In this document: positions 1 through 8,407 of the stretch, piece after piece | Position numbering within the stretch: position 1 is the first letter of the stretch | How the letters are laid out: every line of letters begins with the position of its first letter | Origin: Aquificota bacterium | GTDB taxonomy: Bacteria; Aquificota; Aquificia; Aquificales; Aquificaceae | Assembly: GCA_018771605.1 (NCBI GenBank) | Contig: CP076324.1 | Span: 930,001 to 994,000 of the forward strand | Direction: 5' to 3' | DNA: 64,000 nucleotides | The notes under the pieces: generated by a model | Seen by the model: the letters and a program-made list of their open reading frames with translations, nothing else | Database searches by the model: none | Told to the model about the DNA's origin: nothing | Program-made: the position numbers and the translations under genes

Positions 1-333
1 CTTTTTCAAAAGGGTCTTGTAGTTTTCATACATAACCTTGCTTGCGTCCAAAAGCATAAACCTTGAGAGCTTGGCCGTAGGCTCTGTGCATATGATCTTC
101 CCTTTAAAGCCCTCTTTTACAAGCAAGGGTATCCTTCCGCAGTGGTCTATATGGGCATGGGTCAGTATGACATAATCCAGCTTTTTGGGGTCAAAGGTAA
201 AGGGCTGGTAGTTTTTCTCCTCGTCCTCTCCCTGAAACATACCGCAGTCTATAAGAAGCCTTACATCCCTCACCTCCACATAAAAACAGCTACCCGTTAC
301 CCTTTTTGCACCACCGTAGGGTATTACCCTCAT
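1..333 (-). CDS. Beta-CASP metallo-beta-lactamase ribonuclease, N-terminal part
   Basis: Partial gene: the ATG is at 333 and the reading frame runs off the left edge, giving the first 111 residues. The motif THAHIDHCG (residues 58-66) is the HxHxDH zinc-binding signature of metallo-beta-lactamase hydrolases, and the opening strand pattern with [14 protein letters not shown] followed by [10 protein letters not shown] is typical of the RNA-processing beta-CASP group (CPSF73/YSH1-like), which cleaves RNA with two zinc ions. The ATG overlaps the glyQ stop as ATGA, so it is translationally coupled as the third gene after nfi and glyQ. RNase J is a less likely alternative because this opening resembles the YSH1-like branch. 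The C-terminal beta-CASP domain cannot be checked. Confidence 0.85.
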   Translation of the reverse strand, partial: MRVIPYGGAKRVTGSCFYVEVRDVRLLIDCGMFQGEDEEKNYQPFTFDPKKLDYVILTHAHIDHCGRIPLLVKEGFKGKIICTEPTAKLSRFMLLDASKVMYENYKTLLKK

Positions 334-1172
334 GCCAAGGTTTCCAAATACATCTTTGCTATCCTCTGGGCCAAGGTGTTCATCCTCCTTATGTACCTTG
401 CCCTCTCCTGTACTGATATTACACCCCTTGCATCAAGCAGGTTAAAGGTATGAGAACACTTAAGAAGATAATCGTAAGCTGGTAGCACAAGCCCCTCCTC
501 CAAAAGCCTCTTTGTCTCTTTTTCATACATCTCATATAGTTCAAAGAGCATCTTAGGGTCTGACTTTTCAAAGTTATACACGCTCCACTGGTATTCTGAG
601 ACTTTAAAAACATCGCCGTAGGTTAGCCACTGGTTCCACCTTATATCAAAGACGCTGTCCACATCTTGTAAATACATGGCTATCCTCTCAAGGCCGTAGG
701 TGATTTCTACCGATATCTCCTCAAGGTCAAGGCCTCCAGCCTGCTGGAAGTAGGTAAACTGGGTTATCTCCATGCCGTCAAGCCAAACCTCCCACCCAAG
801 ACCCCAAGCACCAAGGGTAGGAGACTCCCAGTCATCCTCCACAAACCTGATATCATGCTCCCTCGGGTCTATGCCAAGGGCCTTAAGGCTCTCCAAGTAT
901 ATCTCCTGAGGGTTTTCTGGTGCGGGCTTTAGGATCACCTGAAATTGAAAGTAGTGCTGTAGCCTATTTGGGTTCTCCCCATACCTTCCATCCTTGGGCC
1001 TCCTTGATGGCTCCACGTAGGCCACATTCCAAGGCTTTTTCCCAAGCACCTTTAAAAAGGTGGCTGGGTTCATCGTTCCTGCGCCCGTCTCTATATCGTA
1101 GGGTTGCCAGACGGCACAGCCCCTCTCTGCCCAAAACTTGTGCAAGGTCATTATAAGGTCCTGGAAGTACAT
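330..1172 (-). CDS. glyQ: Glycyl-tRNA synthetase alpha subunit
   Basis: A 280-residue protein matching the alpha subunit of the bacterial alpha2beta2 glycyl-tRNA synthetase, the class II catalytic subunit that activates glycine with ATP. The N-terminal block [17 protein letters not shown] and the [11 protein letters not shown] and [14 protein letters not shown] stretches are family hallmarks, and length is normal. The beta subunit gene glyS is not adjacent, which is common in deep-branching lineages. It follows nfi by 6 bp and overlaps the next gene as ATGA. A TAAAAT box lies 8 nt before its ATG, inside the end of nfi, so it may also have its own leaderless promoter. Confidence 0.96.
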   Translation of the reverse strand: MYFQDLIMTLHKFWAERGCAVWQPYDIETGAGTMNPATFLKVLGKKPWNVAYVEPSRRPKDGRYGENPNRLQHYFQFQVILKPAPENPQEIYLESLKALGIDPREHDIRFVEDDWESPTLGAWGLGWEVWLDGMEITQFTYFQQAGGLDLEEISVEITYGLERIAMYLQDVDSVFDIRWNQWLTYGDVFKVSEYQWSVYNFEKSDPKMLFELYEMYEKETKRLLEEGLVLPAYDYLLKCSHTFNLLDARGVISVQERARYIRRMNTLAQRIAKMYLETLA

Positions 1173-1178
1173 GGAAAA

Positions 1179-1832
1179 CTATTTTAAACCCTTTCTCACC
1201 CTTTGAAGTATGTTGTGAGCAAGCCTTGTAGGTTCTGGTATTCGGTAAATACAGGTCCTTAAAACAAGGTCCATGGCAGTTTTTAGGCTTATAAGATGGC
1301 CAACGGAAACATAAATAGGCTCTGCCCCATCCTTTGTTCTGAGGGCCGCACCCACTATATGGCCCCTGTAGGTCAAATAGGAGTAGCTTCCCCTCTTTTC
1401 TCCAAGGTTTTTGTAGTAGCCAAAGAGCCTTGTCTTTGCCACACCCACGCTTACGCTGTTTGTCTCCACGCCAAAATGGGAGGCTATGCCACAGCCCCTT
1501 GGATGGGCCACCCCCTGACCGTCTATAAAAAAGACATGAGGCCTTACCTCCGCCTCTTGGTAGAGCCTTAGCATAAGAGGGAGCTCTCTGAAGGCCAAAA
1601 AGGTGGGTATGTAGGGAAAGTCCACCACTCCCTCCACCACCTTATAATAGACAAGCCTTAGGTTCGAGAGCCTTACTACTGCAAGGCATGCCCAGGCGCG
1701 TGTGGGGTTCTCTTCTATCCTTTCAAAGGTGAGGTCAATGCCCCCTATTAGCTCCACCTTTTCAAACCTGTCCTCCTGTATCACCCTCTTTGCACAATCA
1801 AGCTGTAGGTTTTTTAGCCTTTCAAGGTCCAT
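1179..1832 (-). CDS. nfi: Endonuclease V (deoxyinosine endonuclease)
   Basis: A 217-residue endonuclease V, which nicks DNA one base 3' of deoxyinosine, a deamination lesion that forms faster at high temperature. Asp33 in IGGIDLTFE and Asp104 in FFIDGQG are the expected metal-binding acidic residues, and PYIP (73-76) is the wedge motif that separates strands at the lesion. The following glycine of the usual PYxPGxL motif is Thr here ([11 protein letters not shown]). The [12 protein letters not shown] block is also conserved. It is the first gene of a run with glyQ and the beta-CASP nuclease, divergent from arsC across 43 bp. Confidence 0.93.
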   Translation of the reverse strand: MDLERLKNLQLDCAKRVIQEDRFEKVELIGGIDLTFERIEENPTRAWACLAVVRLSNLRLVYYKVVEGVVDFPYIPTFLAFRELPLMLRLYQEAEVRPHVFFIDGQGVAHPRGCGIASHFGVETNSVSVGVAKTRLFGYYKNLGEKRGSYSYLTYRGHIVGAALRTKDGAEPIYVSVGHLISLKTAMDLVLRTCIYRIPEPTRLAHNILQRVRKGLK

Positions 1833-1862
1833 GGGTTTAATAAAATCTTAACAATAATCGTT

Positions 1863-1868
1863 TAAAAT
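1863..1868 (+). promoter_or_regulatory. -10 box of arsC, leaderless type
   Basis: TAAAAT ends 7 nt before the arsC ATG (1876). No Shine-Dalgarno sequence fits in the gap, so transcription would start at or next to the ATG. No good -35 hexamer is seen. Confidence 0.55.
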
Positions 1869-1875
1869 CAAAGCT

Positions 1876-2304
1876 ATGAAGATAGCCTTTATATGCACAG
1901 GGAACTCCGCAAGGAGCCAGATGGCAGAAGCTTTTGCAAAGAAAATAGCAGAAAAGCTTGGTATAAACCTTCAGATATACTCTGCGGGTTCCAATCCTGC
2001 AAAAGAAATAAACCCCTTTGCCGTGGAAGTAATGAGAGAAAAAAACATAGACCTATCTTCTCAAAGACCAAAGGGCCTTGAGGAAATACCTTACAACGAC
2101 CTTGATATAGTAATAACCCTATGCGATAGCGCAAGACAGAGCTGTCCTAATCTCCCAGCAAGAAAGCACATACACTGGGACCTTCCAGACCCAGCAAGCT
2201 TTGAAGGCCCACCAGAAGCAAAAAGAGAGTTTTTTAGAAAGGTTAGAGATAGTATTGAAGAAAGGATTTGGGACCTATTACAGAGTTTACACATAAAAAG
2301 TTAG
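1876..2304 (+). CDS. arsC: Arsenate reductase, thioredoxin-coupled type
   Basis: A 142-residue protein of the low-molecular-weight phosphatase fold. CTGNSARS at residues 7-14 is the CX5R phosphate loop with nucleophile Cys7, and LCDSARQSC places Cys83 and Cys90 seven residues apart, matching the Cys10/Cys82/Cys89 relay of Staphylococcus ArsC. This supports reduction of arsenate to arsenite using thioredoxin rather than a tyrosine phosphatase role. The arsR-arsB pair lies far away (29169-30856), so the resistance genes are dispersed. The start is set by a leaderless -10 box. Confidence 0.92.
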   Translation: MKIAFICTGNSARSQMAEAFAKKIAEKLGINLQIYSAGSNPAKEINPFAVEVMREKNIDLSSQRPKGLEEIPYNDLDIVITLCDSARQSCPNLPARKHIHWDLPDPASFEGPPEAKREFFRKVRDSIEERIWDLLQSLHIKS

Positions 2305-2322
2305 TCCTATCTTTAAATTTTC

Positions 2323-2823
2323 ATGAAGGAGTTTATCATAAAGTTTTTTACCCTTCTCGGTATAGCTCAAATGGGTAGCCCTATACAGGAGGGCCAGCCT
2401 GCCTATCTATTTAGCTTGCAAAATCATGAAGGGAAGGTAGTTAACCTTTCTGATTATAAGGGCAGGTGGGTAGTTATATACTTTTACCCAAAAGCGGATA
2501 CGCCAGGATGTACCACACAAGCAAAAGAATATACAAAACTCATGCCAGAATTTGAAAAATTAAAGGTAAAGGTGTTTGGGATAAGCACGGATAATGTGGA
2601 AAGTCTAAGAAAGTTTAGAGAAAAACATAAATTATCCGTTGAACTCCTATCCGACCCTAAGGGCAATGTAGCAAAGGCTTATGGTGTAAATGTGATAGCA
2701 GGATTTTGTTCAAGGGATACAATCTTGATAAATCCAGAACTAAAGGTAGAAAAGATATACAGAGGAGTGGACCCTTCCGCAGACCCAAAGAGGGTTTTGG
2801 ACTATATAAAAAGTAAAATATAA
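2323..2823 (+). CDS. bcp: Peroxiredoxin, Bcp/PrxQ family
   Basis: A 166-residue thioredoxin-fold peroxidase reducing hydroperoxides through Cys63 in TPGCTT, preceded by the FYPKADTPG motif. The resolving cysteine often found five residues later in this family is Lys68 here; Cys129 is the only obvious other cysteine, so it may be a 1-Cys or distant 2-Cys variant. The first 16 residues are hydrophobic and not part of the domain; an alternative ATG at 2371 would give MGSPIQEG, so the start is uncertain. It lies 18 bp after arsC and is probably co-transcribed. Confidence 0.9.
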   Translation: MKEFIIKFFTLLGIAQMGSPIQEGQPAYLFSLQNHEGKVVNLSDYKGRWVVIYFYPKADTPGCTTQAKEYTKLMPEFEKLKVKVFGISTDNVESLRKFREKHKLSVELLSDPKGNVAKAYGVNVIAGFCSRDTILINPELKVEKIYRGVDPSADPKRVLDYIKSKI

Positions 2824-2883
2824 AAAGGTTTGTCTAATTTATTTTTAGCACAAGACCTACGTGTTATACTTAATAAGTTTACT

Positions 2884-3693
2884 ATGGAATTACTTTGGGG
2901 ATTTGTTGTGGGACTTATCTTTTCCACCGTGGGTGCTGCGGGTGGTATACTGGCTGGCGTGGGACATCTTTCCATCTTTGGAATAAGGGATGCAAACCTT
3001 GTAAAGTTCTACAATCAGTTCTTGGTAGCCCTATCTCCTCTAATATCTCTACCACTTTATCTAAAACAGAAAAGGGTGGTTTTTGGTTGGCTTTCTGGCT
3101 GGCAGTTGGTAGTGTATTGGGTGCAAGCGCTGGAGCCTTTTTATCCTACCAGTATTTAAAAGACATAAGGCAATACAAATACCTCTTTGGACTTTTAACT
3201 CTTTTCATAGGCATAAAGGTTTTGTATGAAGCCTTTGGCTCTAAAAAGCTGGTAAAAACCTACAAGGATCTATCAACAGGCTTGAAAGGGCTAAGGATTG
3301 AATTAAGGCAAGGCGAGGAAGTAAAAAGTATTAGCATCTTCAATCCCTTTTTTGTTGGTTTTGGCATTGCCATGCTTTCCTCTGCCATGGGTGTGGGGGG
3401 GTGGCTTTTTGATAGTTCCTTATATGCTGTTGGTAGTGAGGCTTTTGGCTTATTATGTACCTGGCACTGCAGTTTTGGTCGTTTTTATAACCACCTTGAC
3501 AGGCATGCTAAATTACTACAAGCTTGGTGTGGATATCAACTGGAATTTTTTGCTTAAAGAAGCCTTGGGTGTGTGGATAGGTTCAGCCATTGGGCCATAT
3601 CTATCTAAGATAATAGGAGAAAGAATACTACGCACGGCCATTGGCCTTTTACTTTTGGTATTAGGTATGGCCTACACCTTTGGCCTGCTTTAA
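2884..3693 (+). pseudogene. TauE/SafE-family membrane transporter, two frameshifts
   Basis: Three overlapping frames together encode one TauE/SafE permease (sulfite/sulfonate-type anion exporter family, about 270 residues). It begins with MELLWGFVVGLIFSTVGAAGG, changes frame at a run of five T (3080-3084) and returns at a run of seven G (3395-3401). One extra T gives the frame VVFWLAFWLAVG, and one fewer G gives SSAMGVGGGFLIVP, the family's second glycine-rich repeat. The changes compensate each other. Both lie in homopolymers, so a decayed gene, slippage-based switching and a sequencing error are all possible. An intact paralogue lies at 22094-22819. Confidence 0.8.
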
Positions 3694-3698
3694 AACTT

Positions 3699-4835
3699 TT
3701 AAACTCCTATCCTTTCCTTTAACCTTTCTATGTGGCTTAGCTTTTCCCAGGGTAGGTCTTCCTTTCCAAAATGCCCATAACAGGCCGTTTTTTTATAGAT
3801 GGGCTTTCTAAGGTCCAGAAAGTCTATTATCTTCTTTGGTCCCGTTGGAAAAACATCCAAAAGGGCCTCTTTTATCTTTTCTTTGTCTACCTTTTCTGTG
3901 CCGTAGGTTTCTATATCAAAGGCTATTACTTCACTCATGCCAAAGGCGTAAGCCATTTGAACCATACATCTATCTGCAAGGCCGCTTGCTACCACATGCT
4001 TTGCCATCATACGAGCAAGGTAAGAGGCAGACCTATCCGTTTTTGTTGGGTCCTTACCAGAAAAGGCGCTACCGCCAGAGTATGCCACATCGCCGTATGC
4101 ATCGGAGACTATCTTCCTTCCAGTTTGACCAGCATCCGCCGCAGGCCCACCCAAAACAAACCTACCGGAGGGATTCACAAGTATTTTTGTATCCTTTTGT
4201 AAAAGATTTTGGGGAATCACCCTCTTAACAGCCTCCTCCACTACAAAATCCCTTAGCTTTTCCAAGGATATCTCTGGGTCATGCTGGCAAAAGACTATTA
4301 CATCCTTTACAAAAAGGGGTTTGTCATCCTCGTATACTACGGTGATAAGGACCTTTCCATCGGGGCGCAAAAAGGGCGCCTTTCCAGATTTTCTAAGGTC
4401 GGAGACCTTTTGAGAAAGCCTATGGGCAAGGCTTATGGGTAGTGGCATGTAGTTTTCCGTATCCGTGCAGGCATAGCCCACCACGGTGGCAGTATCTCCC
4501 GCACCCTCGGAGGATATACCCAAAACAATGTCTGGACTTTGTTCTTCTATGGAGGTTAAAACGGCGGAAGAATCCGCATCAAAGCCATGTTCTGGCCTGC
4601 TATAACCTACTTCTTTTATGGTTTTTCTTACTATGCCGGGAATATCCACGTAGCTTTCCGTGGACACATGGCCAGCCACTAAGGTCATGCCAGATATAAG
4701 GAGTATTTCAAGGGAAACCCTACTGTATGGGTCCTTTCTTATAAACTCATCAAGGAGTGCATCTGCTATAAGGTCTGCCAGTTTATCTGGATGCCCCTCC
4801 ATGGGGGACTCGGCCATTTTTATGGTCCTTCCCAT
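3699..4835 (-). CDS. metK: S-adenosylmethionine synthase
   Basis: A 378-residue methionine adenosyltransferase making SAM from methionine and ATP. EGHPDK (13-18), the GGPAADAGQTGRKIVSDAYG region and FSGKDPTKTDRSASYLAR carry the ATP- and metal-binding residues of the bacterial family; length is normal. It follows khpA by 15 bp but carries its own TATAAT box exactly 7 nt before the ATG, so it can be transcribed alone. With so short a leader there is no room for a SAM riboswitch. Confidence 0.97.
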   Translation of the reverse strand: MGRTIKMAESPMEGHPDKLADLIADALLDEFIRKDPYSRVSLEILLISGMTLVAGHVSTESYVDIPGIVRKTIKEVGYSRPEHGFDADSSAVLTSIEEQSPDIVLGISSEGAGDTATVVGYACTDTENYMPLPISLAHRLSQKVSDLRKSGKAPFLRPDGKVLITVVYEDDKPLFVKDVIVFCQHDPEISLEKLRDFVVEEAVKRVIPQNLLQKDTKILVNPSGRFVLGGPAADAGQTGRKIVSDAYGDVAYSGGSAFSGKDPTKTDRSASYLARMMAKHVVASGLADRCMVQMAYAFGMSEVIAFDIETYGTEKVDKEKIKEALLDVFPTGPKKIIDFLDLRKPIYKKTACYGHFGKEDLPWEKLSHIERLKERIGV

Positions 4836-4842
4836 GGAGGTT

Positions 4843-4848
4843 ATTATA
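4843..4848 (-). promoter_or_regulatory. -10 box of metK, leaderless type
   Basis: Read on the minus strand, TATAAT ends 7 nt before the metK ATG at 4835. The spacer AACCTCC cannot act as a Shine-Dalgarno sequence. Confidence 0.6.
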
Positions 4849-4850
4849 AC

Positions 4851-5090
4851 CTACTCAAGGATTTCAAGAACCACCCTTTTGTTTATCCTCCTGCCCATGG
4901 AGGCCAAGATGGTTCTCAAAGACCTTGCTATACGCCCACCCCTTCCTATTACCTTGCCAAGGTCTGCTTTGTCAACCCTTAGCTCAATAACTACAGTCTT
5001 CTCCCCTTCAATCTCCTGCACGTTTACCTTATCTGGATTGTCCACCAAGGACTTGGCGGTGATCTCCACAATGTCCCTTAGTTGGCTCAT
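4851..5090 (-). CDS. khpA: KH-domain RNA-binding protein KhpA
   Basis: A 79-residue single KH domain protein. The GKVIGRGGRIARSLRTIL segment contains the GxxG loop (GRGG) that contacts RNA. Its place directly after rpsP (14 bp gap) is the conserved rpsP-khpA arrangement of many bacteria. KhpA/YlqC binds many transcripts as a small RNA chaperone, usually with KhpB. Confidence 0.93.
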   Translation of the reverse strand: MSQLRDIVEITAKSLVDNPDKVNVQEIEGEKTVVIELRVDKADLGKVIGRGGRIARSLRTILASMGRRINKRVVLEILE

Positions 5091-5104
5091 GGTCTACCTC
5101 CTAC

Positions 5105-5344
5105 TTAGAGTATTTTTGCGTTTTTGAGTATGCTTTTTGCCCTGTCTGTAAGTTCAGCACCTTTGCTTAACCAATCCTTTAATTTTTCTTCTTTAACCTC
5201 TATAAGCCTTTTGTTTACAGGGTCGTAGGTGGCTATAACATCCACCACCTTACCATCCCTTGGAGCCTTTGCATCGGCCACCACAATCCTGTATATGGGA
5301 TGGTGCCTTCTTCCATACCTAGAAACCCTAATCCTAAGCGCCAT
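5105..5344 (-). CDS. rpsP: 30S ribosomal protein bS16
   Basis: A 79-residue bS16 with the conserved opening MALRIRVSRYGRRHHPIYRIVVADAKAPRDG (quoted in parts: RYGRRHHPIYRIVVAD). It binds 16S rRNA during 30S assembly. An AGGAGGT site precedes the ATG and a TTGAAT-N17-TATAAT promoter lies upstream, so this gene has a normal leader of about 25 nt. Confidence 0.97.
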   Translation of the reverse strand: MALRIRVSRYGRRHHPIYRIVVADAKAPRDGKVVDVIATYDPVNKRLIEVKEEKLKDWLSKGAELTDRAKSILKNAKIL

Positions 5345-5371
5345 CTTTACCTCCTGTTATACAGCTTTTCT

Positions 5372-5400
5372 ATTATATATCACTTCCTTATAGAATTCAA
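5372..5400 (-). promoter_or_regulatory. Promoter of rpsP-khpA
   Basis: On the minus strand TTGAAT (5400-5395), a 17-bp spacer and TATAAT (5377-5372) form a near-consensus housekeeping promoter. It overlaps the end of copA. Confidence 0.7.
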
Positions 5401-7389
5401 TACCACACTAAGGGAAGAAAAGGCCATCATCAACCCGGCTATCTCTGGCCGTAGGTATATACCCTTATTATACAGCAAACCACCCGCTATGGGAATACCT
5501 ACGGCATTGTAAAAGAAAGCCCAAAAGAGATTTTGCCATATCCTTCTCATGGTCCTTTCTTTTATCTCAAAAAAGTCCCTTATGCCCTCTATGCCTCTGA
5601 GGAGTACTATATGGCCTACCCTTTTGGCCACATCCGTGCCAGAACCTACGGCAAAGGATAGGTCCGCCTCTGCCATAGCTGGTGCATCGTTTATACCATC
5701 CCCTACCATCCCAACCTTTAACCCCCTTTCTTTTAATTCTCTTATCTTGCTTAGCTTTTCTTCTGGCTTTACCTCGGCAAAAAACTCCCTAATGCCAAGC
5801 TCTTTTGCTATTCGCCTTGCCTTATCTTGCCTGTCTCCTGTAAGCATGATAACCTCTATGCCCTTGGACCTTAAAAACTCTACTACCTCCTTGGCACCTT
5901 TCCTTATCACATCCTCAAAGAAGAACTCGGCCAGCTTGGAACCATTTTCATACAGAGCCACTTGTCCCTCTTCTCCCCTCCTTAGAACGTATTCACCGCA
6001 TATTACGCCCACACCCACCTCCTCTTTGCATGTGTTTAAATCTATCCCTTCTAACCTTTTATCACCGCAGAACTCCCTAAGTGCCAAAGCATAAGGGTGG
6101 TTTGATACTTTTACCATATTGCATGTAAGGGCTAAAGCATCCTCCCTATAAAGCACATAGTTTACCAGCTTTGGCTTGCCCTCCGTTAGCGTGCCAGTTT
6201 TGTCCATAACCAACACCTGCACATCCTTTTCAAAAACCGATGGGTCTTTTATGAGAAGACCCTTCTTTTGAGACCTTAGCACACCCACCACTATGGCAAG
6301 AGGCACAGCTATACCAAAAGCACAAGGGCAAGAGACCACAAGCACAGCAAGGGAAAAATTAACTGCCATAGTAAGGCTACCCGTCTTTAGATACCAAAGG
6401 GCAAAGACAATTAAGGATAGGGCCACTACAAACTGCACAAAGTAGTGAGAGACTTTATCCGCAAGGCGTTGAATCTTGGGCCGTTTGCTAAGTGTTTCTT
6501 CCACAAGCTTTACCAATAGGTTTACATAGCTACCGCTAAAGGTCTTTTCCACCTTTGCCTTTGCAAACCCAGATATAACCAAGCTACCAGATATGAGCCT
6601 ATCACCTTGAGACCTTTTGACTGGCATACTCTCACCGGTTATAAGGGACTCATCCACCTCAAGAGAACCCTCAAGGACCTTACAATCCACTGGCACCATA
6701 TCGCCAGTCCTTAACACTATTACATCTCCCACAAAAACCTCTTGCAAAGACTTAAGCTCCTCCTTTCCATCCTTTAAAACTCTAACCCTTACAGTTTGTA
6801 GGCCAAAGAGGTCTCTTAGGCTTTTGAGCGCCCTGTCCTTAGCAAGCTCCTCAAGGAACTTACCCGTTTTTACAAAAGTGATCAGAAAAGCGGAGGTCTC
6901 AAAAAAAGGCTCGCCGGGTATTATACCCAAAAAGGCAAGAAGGCTATAAAGAAGGGCTGATGTGCTTCCAAGGGCTACAAGAAGGTCCATGTTCCCCACC
7001 CTTGCCTTTATAGAACTCCAAGCACCCTTATAAAAGCCATAACCACCTAAGGCCTGAACCAAGAAAGCAAGGGCAAGCTGGAAATATGGGCTGTAAGGAC
7101 TGTGCCAAAACATTAAAGCCATGATAGCTATGCTTGAAAGCCAGCAAAAGATAAGTATTTGCATATCCTTTGGCCCACCCTCTACCCTTTCCACCTTATA
7201 GCCCAAAGACTCTATAACACCTTTTATCCGCTCCACGTCAAGGAGGTCCTCATTAAAGCTCACTACCACCCTTCCAAGCTCAAAGGATACATGCACCTCT
7301 TCCACACCCTTTAACTTTTTAAGGCTTATCTCTATGGCCTTTGCACAGTTCACACAAGACATTCCAGAAACTTTTAGACTAACCCGCAT
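5380..7389 (-). CDS. copA: Copper-translocating P1B-type ATPase
   Basis: A 669-residue heavy-metal ATPase that exports copper from the cytosol. In order: one N-terminal HMA domain with metal-binding MSCVNCA; membrane helices; the actuator motif TGES; the intramembrane SCPCAFG motif that selects Cu(I); DKTGTLTEG with the phosphorylated Asp; and GDGINDAP in the nucleotide domain. The ATG at 7389 is preferred to an upstream TTG (7410) because MRVSLKVSG begins the HMA domain at once. It stands alone, divergent from ispE over 116 bp. Confidence 0.95.
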   Translation of the reverse strand: MRVSLKVSGMSCVNCAKAIEISLKKLKGVEEVHVSFELGRVVVSFNEDLLDVERIKGVIESLGYKVERVEGGPKDMQILIFCWLSSIAIMALMFWHSPYSPYFQLALAFLVQALGGYGFYKGAWSSIKARVGNMDLLVALGSTSALLYSLLAFLGIIPGEPFFETSAFLITFVKTGKFLEELAKDRALKSLRDLFGLQTVRVRVLKDGKEELKSLQEVFVGDVIVLRTGDMVPVDCKVLEGSLEVDESLITGESMPVKRSQGDRLISGSLVISGFAKAKVEKTFSGSYVNLLVKLVEETLSKRPKIQRLADKVSHYFVQFVVALSLIVFALWYLKTGSLTMAVNFSLAVLVVSCPCAFGIAVPLAIVVGVLRSQKKGLLIKDPSVFEKDVQVLVMDKTGTLTEGKPKLVNYVLYREDALALTCNMVKVSNHPYALALREFCGDKRLEGIDLNTCKEEVGVGVICGEYVLRRGEEGQVALYENGSKLAEFFFEDVIRKGAKEVVEFLRSKGIEVIMLTGDRQDKARRIAKELGIREFFAEVKPEEKLSKIRELKERGLKVGMVGDGINDAPAMAEADLSFAVGSGTDVAKRVGHIVLLRGIEGIRDFFEIKERTMRRIWQNLFWAFFYNAVGIPIAGGLLYNKGIYLRPEIAGLMMAFSSLSVVLNSIRK

Positions 7390-7492
7390 AGCTTTAAGTA
7401 ATGTATTCAAAGCATGTTAATTTCAAGAGGTTTATTTTACTTTGTTTTTTTGAGAAGAATAAAGAGATTTTATCCTTTAGCTTAGATGCTCT

Positions 7493-7498
7493 TAAAAT
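7493..7498 (+). promoter_or_regulatory. -10 box of ispE, leaderless type
   Basis: TAAAAT ends 7 nt before ATG 7506, with only A and T in between and no ribosome binding site. It helps decide the start of ispE. Confidence 0.5.
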
Positions 7499-7505
7499 AA
7501 TAATT

Positions 7506-8315
7506 ATGAAGGTTTTATCCCCTGCCAAATTAAACCTTGGCCTATGGCTTTTGGGCAAAAGGCCCGATGGATACCATGAGATATTTACCGTATACCATAC
7601 AATAGACCTCCTTGATGAAATACTTATAGAGGAAGGACCTCTTTCCGTAGAGACAAGCACTGGCATACCCATGGAAGAAAACCTTGTTTATAAGGCCATA
7701 AAACTTATGGAAAATAGACTTGGGAAAGAGATAAACTTCCGCATATACATACAAAAGAACATACCAGAGGGCGCAGGCCTTGGTGGTGGCTCTTCCAATG
7801 TGGCATCCGTCCTAAAAGCCATAAACGAACTTCTTGGAAACCCATTGGACCTTGAGGACCTAAAAAGTATAGCCTCCCAAGTCTCTTCCGATGCGCCCTT
7901 TTTCCTATTTGGTGGCTCTGCCATTGGAAGGGGTAGGGGAGAAGTGCTTGAAAAGATAAACCTGCCCAAAAGGGTCTTTACCCTCATATACCCAAGGGTA
8001 AAGTGTTCTACCGCCTATGTGTATAGTATGGTGAAAGAAAATATATTGACAGAAAACCTATCAAGTGATAAAATAATAGATTGCTTAAGGGCTGGAGACT
8101 TTAGCCCTTTGGAGAATAGGCTGGGTGAGCTTGCTGGAGAGCTTTACCCAGAAGTGGGTGAAGTGCTTAGGTTTTTGAGGAGCTTGGGGCTTAAGGCCCT
8201 GGTTAGTGGTAGTGGTTCAAGCGTCTTTTATGTAGGTGAGCCACTGCCAGAGGTGGGGCTTGCCTGCAAGCTCAGAAATTGGATGCTTTACAGAGTGGAA
8301 AGTTATGGGGTGTAG
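7506..8315 (+). CDS. ispE: 4-(cytidine-5'-diphospho)-2-C-methyl-D-erythritol kinase
   Basis: A 269-residue GHMP-family kinase of the MEP isoprenoid pathway, phosphorylating CDP-methylerythritol. MKVLSPAKLNLGLWLLGKRPDGYHE is the family's N terminus (AKLNLGL plus RPDGYHE), PEGAGLGGGSSNVA is the ATP-binding glycine loop, and LVSGSGSSVF is motif 3. The frame is open further upstream but ATG 7506 begins the domain. The last three codons and stop lie inside the tRNA-Gln gene that follows. Dxr and Dxs of the same pathway are elsewhere in this window. Confidence 0.95.
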   Translation: MKVLSPAKLNLGLWLLGKRPDGYHEIFTVYHTIDLLDEILIEEGPLSVETSTGIPMEENLVYKAIKLMENRLGKEINFRIYIQKNIPEGAGLGGGSSNVASVLKAINELLGNPLDLEDLKSIASQVSSDAPFFLFGGSAIGRGRGEVLEKINLPKRVFTLIYPRVKCSTAYVYSMVKENILTENLSSDKIIDCLRAGDFSPLENRLGELAGELYPEVGEVLRFLRSLGLKALVSGSGSSVFYVGEPLPEVGLACKLRNWMLYRVESYGV

Positions 8316-8378
8316 CTCAACTGGCAGAGCACCGGATTTTGGATCCGGGGGCTCCTGGTTCGAATCCAGGCACCCCAG
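8306..8378 (+). tRNA. tRNA-Gln (anticodon TTG)
   Basis: A 73-nt cloverleaf. The acceptor arms TGGGGTG (8306-8312) and CACCCCA (8371-8377) pair fully, the anticodon stem CCGGA/TCCGG encloses loop TTTTGGA with anticodon TTG, and GGTTCGAATCC is the T arm. CCA is not encoded. The 5' ten bases overlap the end of ispE, so the tRNA must be cut from an ispE-tRNA-prs transcript or be made from an internal promoter. Confidence 0.96.
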
Positions 8379-8407
8379 CTTTCCACACAATAAAGAAGAG
8401 GTGCAAA

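Noticed and set aside
3771-4228. Long plus-strand open frames opposite metK
   Set aside because: They lie within a well-supported gene, have no start signal and show no protein-like pattern; the same applies to other antisense frames, for example opposite copA, rgy and dxs.
4836-4850. Possible SAM riboswitch before metK
   Set aside because: The gap after khpA is 15 bp and the mRNA would start at or near the ATG, so no leader exists.
8279-8407. Upstream extension of prs through tRNA-Gln
   Set aside because: The open frame reads through the tRNA; the family N terminus and AGAGGTG point to ATG 8408.
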